Source of the DNA: Euphorbia lathyris
Taxonomy: Eukaryota; Streptophyta; Magnoliopsida; Malpighiales; Euphorbiaceae
Assembly: GCF_963576675.1 (NCBI RefSeq)
Contig: NC_088910.1
Location: 104,436,807 to 104,500,806, forward strand
Direction: 5' to 3'
Length of the DNA stretch: 64,000 nt
Numbering within the stretch: position 1 is the first letter of the stretch; each line of letters opens with the position of its first letter. Of this stretch, positions 44,491-57,467 are shown one piece after another. The position numbers and the translations under genes were made by a program. The notes under the pieces are model-generated. The model was not told where the DNA came from. It ran no database searches and worked only from the letters and a program-made list of their open reading frames with translations.

Positions 44491-47400
44491 AATAAGTGAT
44501 GTTTCAGTTTAATAATGTTTTAGTACAGTAATGTTTCAATACAGTAATGTTTCAATACAATGATGTTTCAGTTCAATAATATTTCAGTTTAGTAATATTT
44601 CAGTTAAGTAAGGTTTTAGTTTAGTAATGTTTTAGTTCAGTAATGTTTCAGTTTAGTAATGTTTAAGTTTACTAATGCTTCAGTTCAGTAATATTTCAGT
44701 TTGGTAATGTTTAAGTTCAGTGATGTTTGAGTTCAGTAACGTTTCAGTTTAGTAATGTATCAATTTAGTAAGATTTCAGTTTAGTATTGTTTCAGTTGAG
44801 TAATGTTTCAGTTGAGTAATGTTTCAGTTTAGTAATATTTTAGTTCAGTAATGTTTCAGTTAAGTGATGTTTCAATTCAGTGATGTTTCGATTCCATGAT
44901 GTTTCAGTTCAGTGATATTTCGGTTTAGTGACGTTTCAGTTTAGTGATGTTTTAGTTAAGTAATATTTCAGTTCAATGATGTTTTAGTTCAGTAATATTT
45001 TAGTTTAGTAATGATTCAATTCAGTAATGTATCAGTTCAGTGATGTTTCAGTTAAGTAATGTTTTAGATGAGTAAGGTTTCAGTTTAATAATATTTCAGT
45101 TAAGTGATGTTTCAGTTCAGTTATGTTTCGGTTTAGTGATGTTTCAGTTGAGTGATTTTTGGTTCAGTGATATTCAGTTTAGTAATATTTCAGTTCAGTG
45201 ATGTTTAAGTTCAGTAATGTTTCAGTTTAGTAATATTTCAGTGATATTTCAGTTCAGTAATGTTTCAGTTCAGTAATGGTTCAATTGAGTGATGTTTCAA
45301 TTTAGTAACATTTCAGTTTAGTAATGTTTCAGTTTAGTAATGTTTCACTTGAGTGATATTTTAGTTCAGTAATGTTTCAGTTTAGTAATGTTTCAGTTCA
45401 GTAATGTTTGAGTTCAGTAATGTTTCAGTTCAGTAATGTTTCACTTTAGTAATATTTCAGTTCAGTGATATTTTATTTTAGTAATGTTTCAGTTCAGTAA
45501 TGTTTCAGTTTTGTAATGTTTCAGTTGAGTGATGTTTCAATTTAGCAACGTTTTTAGTAATACTTCAGTTTAGTAATGTTTCAGTTAAGTGATGTTTCAG
45601 TTCAGTAATGTTTCAGTTCAGTAATGTTTTAGTTTAGTAATATTTGAGTTCAGTAATGTTTCAGTTCAATGATGTTTCAGTTTAGTGATGTCTTAGTTCA
45701 GTAATGTTTCAGTTCAGTGATGTTTCAGTTGAGTAATGTTTCAATTAGTGATGTTTTAGTTCAGTAATATTGTAGTTCAGTAATGTTACAATTAAGTAAG
45801 GTTCCAATTTAGTAATGTTTCGGTTCAGTAATGTTACAGTTAAGTAAGGTTCCAATTTAGTAATATTTCGGTTCAGTAATATTTCAATTTAGTAATATTT
45901 CAGTTTACTAATGTTTCAGTTTAGTAATATATCAGTTTGATAATGTTTAAGTTCGATAATATTTGAGTTCAGTGATGTTTGAGTTCAGTGATGTTTCAGT
46001 TTAGTAATGTTTCAATTTAGTAATGTTTCAGTTTAATATTGTTTCAGTTGAGTAATGTTTCAGTTCAATAATGTTTCAGTTGAGTGATGTTTGGGTTCAG
46101 TGATGTTTCGATTCAGAGATGTTTCAGTTTAGTAATATTTCAGTTCAGTAATATTTCAGTTCAGTGATGTTTTAGTTCAGTAATGTTTCAATTCATTAAT
46201 GTTTCAGCTTAGTAATGTTTCAATTCGGTAATATTTCAGTTCAGTGATGTTTCAGTTCAGCAATGTTTCGATTGAGTAAGGTTTCAGTTTAGTAATATTT
46301 CAGTTTAGTGATGTTTCAGTTAAGTGATGTTTCAGTTCAGTGATGTTTTAGTTCAATGATATTTTGGTTCAGTGATATTTCAGTTCAGTGATGTTTAAGT
46401 TTAATGATATTTTTGTTCAGTGATATTTTAGTTCAGTAATATTTCAGTTCAGTGATGTTTCAGTTCAGTGACGTTTCAGTTCAGTGATGTTTCAGTTCAT
46501 TGATGTTTCAGTTTAATGATGTTTTAGTTCAGTAATGTTTTAGTTCAGTAATGTTCCAACTTAGTAATATTTCAATTCGGCAATGTTTCAGTTCAGGGAT
46601 GTTTTAGTTCAGTAATATTTCGGTTGAGTATGGTTTCAGTTCTCAGTGCTATTTTAGTTAAGTGATGTTTCAGTTTGTTGCTATTTCAGTTCAGTGATAT
46701 TTCAGTTTAGTGATGTTTCAGTTCAATCATGTTTTGATTCAGTGATATTCAGTTCAGTGATGTTTTAGTTTAATAACGTTTCAGTTTAGTAATATTTCAA
46801 TTCAGTGATGTTTCAGTTCAGTAACGTTCAATTCAGTAATGTTTCAGTTCATTAATGTTTTAGTTGAATGATGTTTTAGTTTAGTAATGTTTCAGTTCAG
46901 TAATGTTTGAGTTCACTAATGTTTTAGTTCAGTGATGTTTCAGTTTAATGATGTTTCGATTCAATGATGTTTCCGTCCAGTGATGTTTCAGTTCAGTGAT
47001 GTTTCAGTTTAGTAATATTTTAGTTCAGTAATATTTCAGTTCAGTAATGTTTCAGCTGAGTAATGTTTCAATTCGGAAATGTTTCAGTTTAGTGATGTTT
47101 TAGTTCAGTAATGTTTCGGGTTAGTAAGGTTTCAGTTTAGTAATATTTCAGTTCAGTGTTGTTTCAGTTAAGTGATGTTTCAGTTCAGTGATGTTTCAGT
47201 TCAGTGATATTTCGGTTCAGTGATGTTTTAGTTCAATGATGTTTCAATTCAGTGATGTTTCAGTTCAATCATGTTTTGATTCATTGATATTCAGTTTAGT
47301 AATATTTCAGTTTGGTTATGTTTTAGTTCAATAAAGTTTTAGTTTAGTAATATTTCAGTTCAGTAACGTTCAGTTCAGTAATGTTTCAGTTCATTAATGT

Positions 47401-49323
47401 TTTAGTTGAATGATGTTTCAGTATAGTAATGTTTCAGTTCAGTAATGTTTCAGTTGAGTGATATTTGAGTTCAGTTATGTTTAAGTTCAGTAATATTTGA
47501 GTTTAGTCATATTTCAGTTCAGTAATGTTTTAGTTTAGTAATCTTTTAGTTCAGTAATATTTCAGTTCAGTGATGTTTCAGTTCAGTAATATTTTAGTTC
47601 AGTGACGTTTTAGTTCATTAATGTTTCAGTTTAGTAATATTTCACTTCAGTGATGTTTTAGTTTAGTAATATTTCAGTTTAGTAATGTTTCAGTTCAGTG
47701 ATGTTTCAGTTCAGTGATATTTCTGTTCAGTGATGTTTCAGTTCTGTAATGTTTCGGTTTAGTAATGTTTCAGGTTAGTAATGTTTTAGTTTAGTAATGT
47801 TTCAGTTGAGTGATGTTTGAGTTCAGTTATTTTTGAAGTCAGTAATATTTCAGTTCAGTAATATTTGAGTTTAGTAATGTTTCAGTTCAGTAATATTTCA
47901 GTTTAGTAATCTTTGAGTTCAGTAATGTTTCAGTTCTGTGATGTTTCAGTTGAGTAATATTTCAGTTCAGTGATGTTTCAGTTCAGTGATATTTCAGTTC
48001 AGTAATATTTCAGTTCAGTGATGTTTTAGTTCAATAATGTTTCAGTTCAGTAATGATTCAGTTCAGTGATGTTTCAAATCAGTAATATTTCAGTTTAGTA
48101 ATCTTTTAGTTCAGTAATGTTTCAATTCAGTGATGTTTCAATTCAGTGATATTTCAGTTCAGTGATGTTTCAGTTTAGTGATGTTTCAATTCAGTAATAT
48201 TTCAGTTCAGTGATGTTTTAGTTTAGTAATATTTTAGTTCAGTAATATTTCATTTCAGTGATGTTTCAGTTCAGTGATGTTTCAGTTCAGTGATGTTTCA
48301 GTTTAGTTATATTTCAGTTGAGTAAGGTTTCAGTTTAGTAATATTTCAGTTAAGTGATGTTTAAGTTTAGTAATTTTTTAGTTCAGTGATGTTTCGGTTC
48401 AATGATGTTTTGGTTTAGTGATATTCAGTTTAGTAATATTTCAGTTTAGTGGTGTTTCAGTTCAGTAATGTTTTAGTTTAGTAATATTTCAGTTCAGTGA
48501 TGTTTCAGTTCAATAATATTTCAGTTTAATGATGTTTTAGTTCAGTAATATTTCAGTTCAGTAATGTTTCTATTTAGTAATATTTCAATTCGATGTATTT
48601 CAGTTTAGTGAGGTTTCAGTTCAGTTGAGTAATGTTTCAGTTTAGTAGTATTTCACTTTAGTGATGTTTCATTTCAGTAATATTTCAGTTTAGTAATATT
48701 TCATTTCAATAATGTTTCAGTTGAGTGATGTTTCAGATTAGTGATATTCAATTTAGCAATATTTCATTTTAGTGACATTTCAGTTCAGTAATGTTTCAGT
48801 TTAGTAATATTTCAGTCTAGTGGTGTTTCAGTTCAGTGGTGTTTCAATTCAGTAATATTTCAGTTCAGTAATATTTCAGTTAAATGATGTTTTAGTTTAG
48901 TAATGATTCAGTTCAGTAATATTTCAGTTAAATAATGTTTTAGTTTAGTAATGTTTCAGTTTAGTAATATTTCAGTTCAGTAATGTGTCAGTTGAGTGAT
49001 ATTTCAGTTCAGTAATGTTTCAATTGAGTGATGTTTCAGTTCAGTAATGTTTTAGTCTAGTAACCTTTCAGTTCAGTAATGTTTCAGCTCAGTGATGTTT
49101 CAGTTCAGTAATATTTGAGTTCAGTGATATTTGAGTTTAGTAATGTTTCAGTTCAGTAATATTTTAGTTCAGTGATGTTTCAGTTCAGTGATGTTTCAAT
49201 TCAAAATATTTCAGTTTAGTGATGTTTCAGTTCTGTAATATTTCAGTTCAGTAATGTTCCAGTTCAGTAATGTTTCTTTTCAATGATGTTTGAGTTCCGT
49301 AAAGTTTTCTGTTCAGTGATATT
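44491..49323. repeat. 16-bp minisatellite array, about 300 copies
   Basis: The consensus unit is AGTAATGTTTCAGTTC with R at several positions (AGTRATRTTTCAGTTC). Copies are variable but the 16-base step is nearly unbroken for 4.8 kb; rare units differ by one or a few bases. It has no ORF and is bracketed by TTACG runs on both sides. Confidence 0.95.
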
Positions 49324-49547
49324 TACGTTACGTTACATTACGTTTGTGTGAGGATATAAATCAATTGCATGAAGGGAGTAGTATTTAATACGACATCTAA
49401 ATGGATGACATTAGATATTTATTATTGTCATTAGTGTGGCATTATAATATATGAATTATAGAGATTGTAAGTTTAATGATTGTTTATAAATAAATGAATG
49501 TTTAAAAAAAAATTAAGGATTTATAAATTGATCTTGGAATCCTAATG
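49324..49547. other. non-repetitive part of element D right of the array
   Basis: Contains ATTGTAAG and TTTATAAATAAATGAATG phrases that match 43735-43800 on the other side of the arrays. Confidence 0.55.
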
Positions 49548-49556
49548 ATTTACAAA

Positions 49557-50461
49557 GGCAAAAAGAATCCAGAGCCCCCTGATCTTTCATTGTTTGGTGT
49601 ATTAAGCCCTCGATCTTTAATTTAGACACATTGAGCCCCTGATCTTTTATTGTTTGGTGCATTAAGCCCTCGATCTTTCATTTAGACACATTGAGCCCTT
49701 GATCTTTCATATATGGATGTATTAGGTCCTTCCATAAATCAATTAACATATTAGTGTATTAAGGGCCTGTTTGGTTCAACTAGAAGTGATCAACGATCGG
49801 TTCGGTCTTTACCGAATAACACCTAAAATAAAAACGAACCTAACCGATTTATATTAACAAACCAAACCGAACCGATTATTTCGGTTCGATTCAGTTTGGT
49901 ATTCGTTTTCATCATTTATAAAAATAAATTATTAATTAATTATTATTTTATATTATATTTAAAATATGTACATTAAATTTCATGATCCTAAATTTAAATA
50001 ACCACCCGTACTACTAACTAAATTCATGAATATTATTAAACATTTAAAGGTAATTACTTACAATATATTTTTTAAAGTAATTACTTACAGTACATCAATT
50101 AGTACGTTATAATTATCGGTTAGGTTCATTTTTATTTTAGGTGTTATTCGGTATTCGGTTATTTCGGTTCGGTTCGGTTTTCAGACCAAATCGATCGTTG
50201 AACACTCATAGTTGAACCAAACAGGCCCTTTTTTTTAAGAGAACCAAACAGGCCCTTAATACATCCATATGTAAATTGATTTATGGAATGGCCTAATACA
50301 CCCATATATGAAAGATTAAGGGCTCAATATATTTAAATGAAAGATCGAGGGCTTAATGCACCAAATAATGAAAGATCAGGGGCTCAATGTGTCTAAATGA
50401 AAGATCGAGAGCTTAATACACCAAACAATGAAAGATCAAGGGTCTCAAGATGCTTTTTGCC
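49557..50461. mobile_element. Mutator-type MITE with TSD ATTTACAAA
   Basis: Ends GGCAAAAAG and CTTTTTGC(C) are inverted. The arms contain repeated GATCTTTCAT and TTAAGCCCTCGATC phrases in mirrored order. The 9-bp duplication ATTTACAAA is at 49548-49556 and 50462-50470. Its centre is filled by a Tourist-like MITE. Confidence 0.82.
49763..50255. mobile_element. Tourist-like (PIF/Harbinger) MITE nested at the third level
   Basis: GGGCCTGTTTGGTTC at the left is mirrored by GAACCAAACAGGCCC at the right, flanked by TTAA on both sides, which fits a 3-bp TTA/TAA duplication. The arms continue into TCGGTTCGG and CACCTAAAATAAAAACGAAC inverted blocks. A second partial right end lies at 50215-50228. Confidence 0.75.
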
Positions 50462-50499
50462 ATTTACAAATTGAGCTTGCAATCCTAGAAATTTATAAA

Positions 50500-51081
50500 G
50501 GGTTAAGGTGCAAAAATACCCCTAACGTTTTGGGTCAGGAGCAATTTTACCCCTAACGTCTAAAATTGTGCAATTTTGCCCCTAACGTTTGTAGCCAAGA
50601 GCAATTTTACCCCTAACGTTGGTAATTTGAGTCAATTTCAGATATTATTATAAAACACATATATTTTTATTCATTATTTTGCACCAATTTCATATCAATT
50701 CATCCTAAAAAAAGAATTTCATGTTTTTTTGTAATTTAATAATAGAATTGAAGATTAATATTTACAAATTCGGTGAATTTTTTGAATTTTTTTTTATCTA
50801 ATTCATACAAAAGACAATATATTTTTTTATTTTTTTCACATCCCAGCATATGTTTATGATTTTTTACTGATAAAATGACGCATATATGAAGTGTAGATGA
50901 TAAGATTCATGACCGAGAAGACAGTTTGATGAATTATTTCTGAAATTGATCCAATTTATCAACGTTAGGGGTAAAATTGCTCTTGGCTACAAACGTTAAG
51001 GGTAAAATTGCACAATTTTAGACGTTAGGGGTAAAATTGCTCCAGACCCAAAATGTTAGGGGTATTTTTGCACCTTAACCC
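50500..51081. mobile_element. Mutator-type MITE, copy 2 (582 bp), TSD ATTTATAAA
   Basis: Ends GGGTTAAGGTGCAAAAATAC and its mirror (CACCTTAACCC) are well preserved. The exact duplication ATTTATAAA is at 50491-50499 and 51082-51090. It is the same family as 43099-43620 but inserted in the opposite direction. Confidence 0.88.
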
Positions 51082-51532
51082 ATTTATAAATTAAGCTTAC
51101 AATTCTAAGGTAATAAATAGGGGGACAACTCTATTAATTAGAACATCATTAATGTTGTATTTGGTTATCATAAATAATATTGTACATTCTCAATATCAAG
51201 CTTTTCGTGTTCCCAATGAACAATCATTTATTAAGATTTAATGCATATAACATTGATTAGACGAATATAAAATTACTTAAAAGAAGACGTCTTCTTATGT
51301 AAAATAAAAACATTCGGGAAAAAAATTATTTTTTGGAAGTTGGTTATATCTTGAGGAAAGAGAAAACGTTTTTCAAAGCACAATATTCTAAGTTACAACT
51401 GACATGTCATCAGGTAAAACCCTTTTTAATATTAAATGTCAACTTAAATTATGGACCATTAGATCTTGATCCAATGGATATTAATCGCTCACCATCTATG
51501 GAGATAATTTAGTGCTCACCATTAAAACCAAC

Positions 51533-51535
<3 letters not shown>

Positions 51536-51568
<33 letters not shown>
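51536..51568. repeat. (TA)n microsatellite, right flank of element D
   Basis: About 33 bases of TA. Confidence 0.9.
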
Positions 51569-51569
<1 letters not shown>

Positions 51570-52092
51570 CATATTTTCATTCATTAATATTCGAAGTACT
51601 TGTTTTTAGTTCTTACAATAAGATTTATGGATGTCATGATATAACTCGTTTGGATGTCTCAGTCGCAAAGGCGAGAGTTCTTACATTTTATAAGAGCACT
51701 AAAGAAAAAGGGATAAGATACATATTTTTCCTACGAGAAATTCATATTCTTCTCTAAAGTGCGAATTCGTAACATTTCAATCTTGACGTTTCTAGCAAGA
51801 TCAATTTTAACTTTACATGATAGAAAGTTTGAACATGTTGGTTTATCGTTATTTGACATGTTATCTAACAGTCACACTAGATCATCCAAACATCAATTAT
51901 GTCTATCATACTCATTGTGTTACTAATATAGTTACAAAAACATGCTAAAATATCAACAATAAGTCTACAACATTAAAAGTTAATCATAAAAAAACTGCTT
52001 AAAACATTTACTATGTTATTAATACATTCACAAACGATCTATTAAAACATATGAAATTGTTACAGTTTATGGATAAACCTGTTTAAAAGATT
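51569..52092. other. AT-rich non-coding DNA
   Basis: No gene or repeat recognised. Confidence 0.55.
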
Positions 52093-52612
52093 AAGGCTTA
52101 ATACATCATTTGCCTCCTGAACTTGTCCAAAAAGCTTGATTGGTCCCCTGAACTTTCAAAGTGTTTCAATAGCCCCCTCAACTTGCATAAAATGTTCAGT
52201 TAGCCCTCTGAACTTGCGTAAAATGTAATCAATTGATTACTCGATTGTAAAAAAAAGTAAGTTAAATACAGAAAATGTATTGCACGAGTCTTAAAAAAAA
52301 GTAAAACGACCAAAATCGGGGTATACGGTTCTAATATTAGAGAAGATAAGTTATATAGTTGAGCAAGCAATAATTTCCTTTTTAATCTATTTTTGAATTA
52401 TGTAATAACATTCTAAGATGCGTGGAATACATTTTCCGCATTTAACTTACTTTTTTACGACCGAATGATCAATTGATTACATTTTACGCAAGTTCATGGG
52501 GCTAACTGAATAGTTTATGCAAGTTGAGAGAGCTATCGAGACACTTCGAAAATTCAGGGACCAATCAAACTTTTTAAACAAATTAAGAAAACAAATAATG
52601 TATTAAGCTAAA
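52093..52612. mobile_element. MITE with long inverted repeats, 0.5 kb
   Basis: GGCTTAATACATCATTTG at the left is mirrored by CAAATAATGTATTAAGC at the right. The arms carry CCTGAACTTGTCC, GCCCCCTCAACTTGCATAAA and ATGTAATCAATTGATTAC blocks in mirrored order. Flanks show only a weak duplication (AAAAGATTA and AAAAATTAA). Confidence 0.75.
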
Positions 52613-54400
52613 AATTAAATATCGTAATTAAATAATTATCTTGTTTTATGTATTAATAGAATTAAAATTAATCTTACTTAAAAAAATTAAAAATTAAATT
52701 TTACATGTTGGATAAATTTATATTTATAAAAGAAAATTTTGACCTCATCCAATAAGAAATGGAATAGGGCCAATGAAGTAGTCATTGCATAAACATTATT
52801 TATTGGGGAAAATGGCAAAATATTAATAAGATAAAGTATGCAATTAATATTTTATGGTTAAACTACTTTTTGTATTTTTTTTTTCTTTTTTAGGACAAAA
52901 CACCCGGCAGTTGGCCATATGGAATGCAAACTTGGAAGAGAATTTAGCTTATCTACTTCGCTCAATAAATCTAATTTATTTTATATTAATTTAATACTGA
53001 TCATATAGTAAGATATTATTGGCCTGTATAGTATAGTTGACAATTATAATTATTGGGCATAATAATATCTACTAATACTTAAATATTTTCATTAGACAAG
53101 TTCTATCATTCATTTATTCTGTATACTTATTTCTCAACATGCTTAATTATTGTGTTGTTTCTCTCACATTCTTCTTCTAATAAAAATATGGAGGAATTTT
53201 CACATGCACCATAATAAGCAAATGGATTTGCTCATTCACCGTTAGATATAGGCTTATTAAATCTAAGCTTTAAGATGCTTTGAATCTCCACATTAGGATT
53301 CTAATTCTTACCTGTCTGGTTTAGATCAGTTAAATCTGTCTTCCCTATCCCTGTCTGGTTGGTAAAGAAAAGAGTCTAGAATAGAAGATACATTTTTACC
53401 TATTCTTGTCAAACGTGAGGATTTCGCACTCAAATTCCAATGATCCGTGGGAGTATCATCCGTAACGCAGAAACCCTCGCGAAGTCTGAGCAAATTCTAC
53501 GTGCTCATTAAGGTGCATGTGATCAAGACTGTAAAAATATATTAACCTTTGTTTCAAACAATCATCAAAGAAAAATAATTAAATTTTTTATTAAATTCAA
53601 TTTCATTTACCAAAACATATTTTATGTTTGGAAAAGATTTTTAAAATAAAGAATTTAATTACTTATAATTATTTTTTTAAAAAGTTGTACGCAATGTACT
53701 TACATTAAAGACAAAGAAAAACCCTCAACCCACCCCACCCGTATGATTCGAACCCATAACCTCTAGTGTCATAGGTAAACTCTCAACTAACTAGCAGTTA
53801 ATGTATCATTGATAAACCATTCTGAATTTAATTTATATTTTTTGGAAAAATTTACAATTATTATATTCTAAACTACTTTTAATTATTTTTTCAAAACATG
53901 AAATAAATTTGAATAAATTGAATTTTAAGAATTCAAAGTGAGTTGAAAAGTAAATAAAAATTTCACGTTGGATTGTCACTAAATATATTCATATATGTTA
54001 GCTATATTTTAACAATATACTAATTTTCAATATTGACGCGTGTGGAACAGAATGTGAGCGTATCAGCAAAGTTAATTCTCAAAAGTGTAATTAATATTTT
54101 TAGAAAATAAATGAGTTAATGTGCCTAAAACTTAATCTAAAAATGAAGCGATTGAGCGAAGGATTCAATGACTGAAAATAATAATAAAAATCCATCTTGG
54201 GTCCCTAGTTTCACTTATATAAAAAAATTTTATCAAGCTTGACAAAGTTTCTTTGAAAATGAAAATCAACACCAAGAAATTCTTTAATTTTTCTTCTTTT
54301 TATTAATTTATTTATAAAATTCTCGACTACAAGTAATGAGAAATAAGCAGGAAATTACACACCGAATAACTCAATTCAGTGAAGAATTTAAATGTACGGA
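52613..54400. other. AT-rich non-coding DNA with repeat fragments
   Basis: No coding region. It contains a diverged copy of the hairpin repeat (about 53230-53305) and the tRNA-like segment at 53735-53800. Confidence 0.55.
53735..53800 (-). other. tRNA-like segment, possible SINE or TE fragment
   Basis: The minus strand has an A-box-like TAGTTAGTTGAGAG and, about 30 bases on, a B box GGGTTCGAATC. Spacing is tRNA-like, but acceptor and anticodon stems do not pair convincingly. No poly(A) tail or duplication was identified. Confidence 0.35.
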
Positions 54401-54408
54401 GTATAAAC

Positions 54409-55222
54409 TAGATCTGTTCACGAGCCCATCAGTCCGCCCAGCCCGTCCAAGCCCGTCTTATGTGGATTGGGCTTGGATATATTTATTTGATATTAGGCCC
54501 AGCCCGGCCCGAGCCCACATAAACCCGCACGTAAAATTGGTTGGGCTTGTGATTTATCTCAAGAGCCCAACTTGACCTGGCCCGGTCCGTCTTCATATTA
54601 TTATATTATAAATAACACAAAATATCCAATAATTAGAATCATAATATTTGATATTCTTACATCTCAATACCCATGAATTAACGATTGCATAGATATTGAT
54701 AAAAAAAAAAAAGACAATTTCACAGATCTACTAAAATTATGAAATTCAAAACATAAAAGTGAAACTAAGCTTATTAAGTCTTTGTAATCATTAATTTAAT
54801 AATGGAGACATTACTTATTTTTATGATTATTATAACACACTTTAACATTTTGTTAACCGATACTGACAGAAAAACCAAAGAAAATCAAATAAAAGAAAAC
54901 AGAAAATAAACCAGAATCAGATTAGTGGAAAATTACATGGTTTCTTGTGAAATAATTTAACATGTATGTTTTATGTTGAGCTAAATGTAAACAGTTAATT
55001 CATTAACTAATGATATAAATATAAATACAAATTAATTTATAAAAATAAATATTAGTTGGGCGGGTCGGGTCGGGCTTGGGAATTAGTTTTTTTAGTCAGG
55101 CCCAGCCCGGCCCAAGCCCGATGTAAATATAGTTCGGACTGAGCTGGGCTTGGACAATGTAAATATATACAAAACCCAGTTAGGCCCGACCCGATCCCGG
55201 CCCGGCCCGATGAACAGGTCTA
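54409..55222. mobile_element. hAT MITE, 814 bp, TSD GTATAAAC
   Basis: TAGATCTGTTCACGAGCCC at the left and TGAACAGGTCTA at the right are inverted, with GC-rich GGCCCGGCCC arms. The exact 8-bp duplication GTATAAAC is at 54401-54408 and 55223-55230. The AT-rich centre carries no transposase. Confidence 0.9.
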
Positions 55223-55230
55223 GTATAAAC

Positions 55231-56587
55231 TACAAATGGTCATAAAGAAATTAAACTGTAAAATAAGTACATAATAAAATGACAAACTAGTTGTTGAAGT
55301 ATAAATCGGATGTCGGAAATTGTTATAATGAATAGCTTCAAAAACAGTCTAGTGGGTGTCAATCTTAACGAATGGATGAGTTTTGCGGTTGGAATCGAGC
55401 TAAACAAAGGATGTAAAGAACTGTTTTGATCGAAACAAAGGTTGGAATTTGAATATTGGATATCAAGGAAGACATTGGGATGATATTTGCTTGAAAATGA
55501 GGTTCGATGCGACCGGAATAATTTTGAAAAGTGTATGGTCAAAGCTGTTCTGTGATAAGAATTAATTTCAAAAATGAATTGGAAATAATCGAAAGTGTAA
55601 TTATGGGTTGAAACAATCGATTTGAATCAATGGAATACTTGAAAATAATAATTAGAAATAATCTATAAATAGAAAAAGATAAAAAAAAAATAGAGGTTTT
55701 GAGTGTTTCGGTTTATCGATTGGAGCTTAAAAGTAAACAAAAAAGATGATAATGTCATATTGCAATATACGCGAAATTGGCTCGAATTCAAGACTAGCAA
55801 ATTTATTTAGGGGCTAGACAAAGAAGATTGAATGTTTAGATTTGAAAATTGTTGGCTAGAAATGAAGATTTGATTTTGACTCTAAAAATAGAGTTTCAAA
55901 GCTAGGGAAAATGGCTTTTTGAGCAATCCATATTTGGAGAAAAAAATCTGGAAAAAAATCAATTGATAACTGGAAATTAATACTAAAGGCTGGACGATGA
56001 AGAATGGATGTTTAGAGAAGAAAATTAATGGCTGGAAGTAGGCTTAAAGGCTGGAAATGAAGATTTGATCATTAATGGAAATGGAGTTTCTTTTGGAGCT
56101 GAATTTGGAAATTAGAAGTTGAAGCTAATGACTGAAAAGTGAGGTTGAAGACTTGAATTCAAAATTGAAAGCTAGGTTTAATTACTGATTTGTTTTTGAT
56201 TGATCATTGGTTGTTTATTGATTGTTTTTTAAATGGAAGAAAACAACTCTTATTTATAGATTTTTAAGCATCGATTACCCTTATTAGCTTATAAATTTAC
56301 TCAACCTTACTCCCACTACTTCAGTTGATAGGTTAAAGGTGAAAATCGTGGATCATTGTTTATGATCATGGCTGTAAATTGAGTTTTAAGGTTGGAATAT
56401 CTGGCTAGAAAAATAGGAGATTCATATTATGTTTTTGCACCATAACTCCTTTATTATATCTATTTGATGCCCATAAGTAGTTTCTGGGAACCTTGCAATA
56501 TGTACTTTCAGAATTCCTAATCGTATATCCAAAATTTCGTCCCCAAAAAATTTGTCAAAGGTGAATGACCGAATTGCCCTTAAATGT
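55231..56587. other. non-coding DNA, possible decayed LTR or gene upstream region
   Basis: A 100-codon minus-strand ORF (55240-55542) shows no recognised domain and is not supported. Phrases like GGCTGGAAATGAAGATTTGA recur several times between 55850 and 56100. On the minus strand CTATAAATAAGAG near 56253-56265 looks like a TATA box, followed by an ATG-poor stretch. No paired LTR is seen. Confidence 0.4.
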
Positions 56588-56654
56588 AGCAATTTTATTT
56601 CTTTTTTTTTGGTAGGAAAAAGAAACAAAACAAACAACCTAAACAAATAAAAAA

Positions 56655-57464
56655 CTAGCCCGGAATTAGCTTAGGAAAGCTAACCCCCACATTATCCTCT
56701 GAAAGCAAGGACATCAGGAAGACAGGAGGAGAAGAGAAGGTCGAGATGCCCACCAAACTCACATGCCCCTCAGCAGCAAGCCGGTCGGCCACCCAATTCT
56801 GCTCCCTGAAAACATGGCAGAAGTTGATAGAATCAAAAGAGGAACCAATCCTTTTAATCTCTTTAACTAAATTCTGACTACTCAAGCACAGAGCCTTAAT
56901 TTCAGAAATCATCTTGATAGCCTCCAGGTTGTCAGACTCCACAAGCACTCTTTTTAAACCCAGATCTTTGGCGAGCCTGATACCAGAAAGAATCTCCCAA
57001 AGTTCTGCAGTAAAGGAAGAGCCCAAACCCAGATTCTAAGCAAAACCAGACAACCAAGCACCCCTCGCATCTCTTAACACACCTCCAGCAGCAATTTTGC
57101 CATTCTTAAGATAAGAACCATCAGTATTCAACTTAACTATCCCCTCTCCAGGCCTACTCCAGCCAAAAAAATGAACCCCAGTCCTCTGGGAGGAGCTAGC
57201 AACAATGTCAGCCTTAAAGCTTTCCATGATAGAATTAACTTTTTTAGAGAAGAAAGCAAGCAAATTAGGATTAACAATGGCACCTTCTCTAAGAACCTCC
57301 GCATTCCTCCAATTCCAAATATGGTGACAGACCACAGCAAAAAGGACCACCCCATTCTTAAGCTCAGCCAACAGACTCCCTTTAACCCCCTCACTAAACC
57401 AATCATGAACCGAATGGCCAAAGAAGGCAGAATGAAACTGGCCAGGGAGAACTTTCCTCCACAC
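56655..57464 (-). pseudogene. LINE RNase H domain remnant in two pieces
   Basis: 57036-57464 has the RNase H start (GIVKLNTDGSYLKNGKIAAG, GVLRDARGAW) and ends in TAG at SGFA-stop. 56655-57026 continues in the same frame (FTAELWEILSGIRLAKDLG, VLVESDNLEAIKMI, REQNWVADRLAAEGH). Asp, Glu and Asp positions of the RVT_3-type catalytic site are visible. The TAG stands where the sister copy has Gln. Confidence 0.85.
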
Positions 57465-57467
57465 ATC

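Larger units (their letters stand above)
42611..51535. mobile_element. element D: TA-flanked element with satellite cargo, about 8.9 kb
   Basis: The left end, with CAATAGTGAGTCTCCATCC, and the reverse complement of the right end, with AATGGTGAGC and CTCCATAGATGG, are imperfect inverted repeats. Both lie directly against (TA)n. Inside, phrases such as ATAAATTGAGCTTACAATCC flank the satellite region on both sides. The cargo is a TTACG array, a 16-bp minisatellite and four MITEs. No coding capacity. The inverted ends are short and diverged, so single-element status is likely but not certain. Confidence 0.55.

Noticed and set aside
44491..49323. CRISPR-like array of short repeats
   Set aside because: Units are directly adjacent with no unique spacers, in a plant nuclear context.
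55240..55542. 100-codon minus-strand ORF as a host gene
   Set aside because: No recognisable domain, no upstream promoter or splice context; likely chance in AT-rich DNA.
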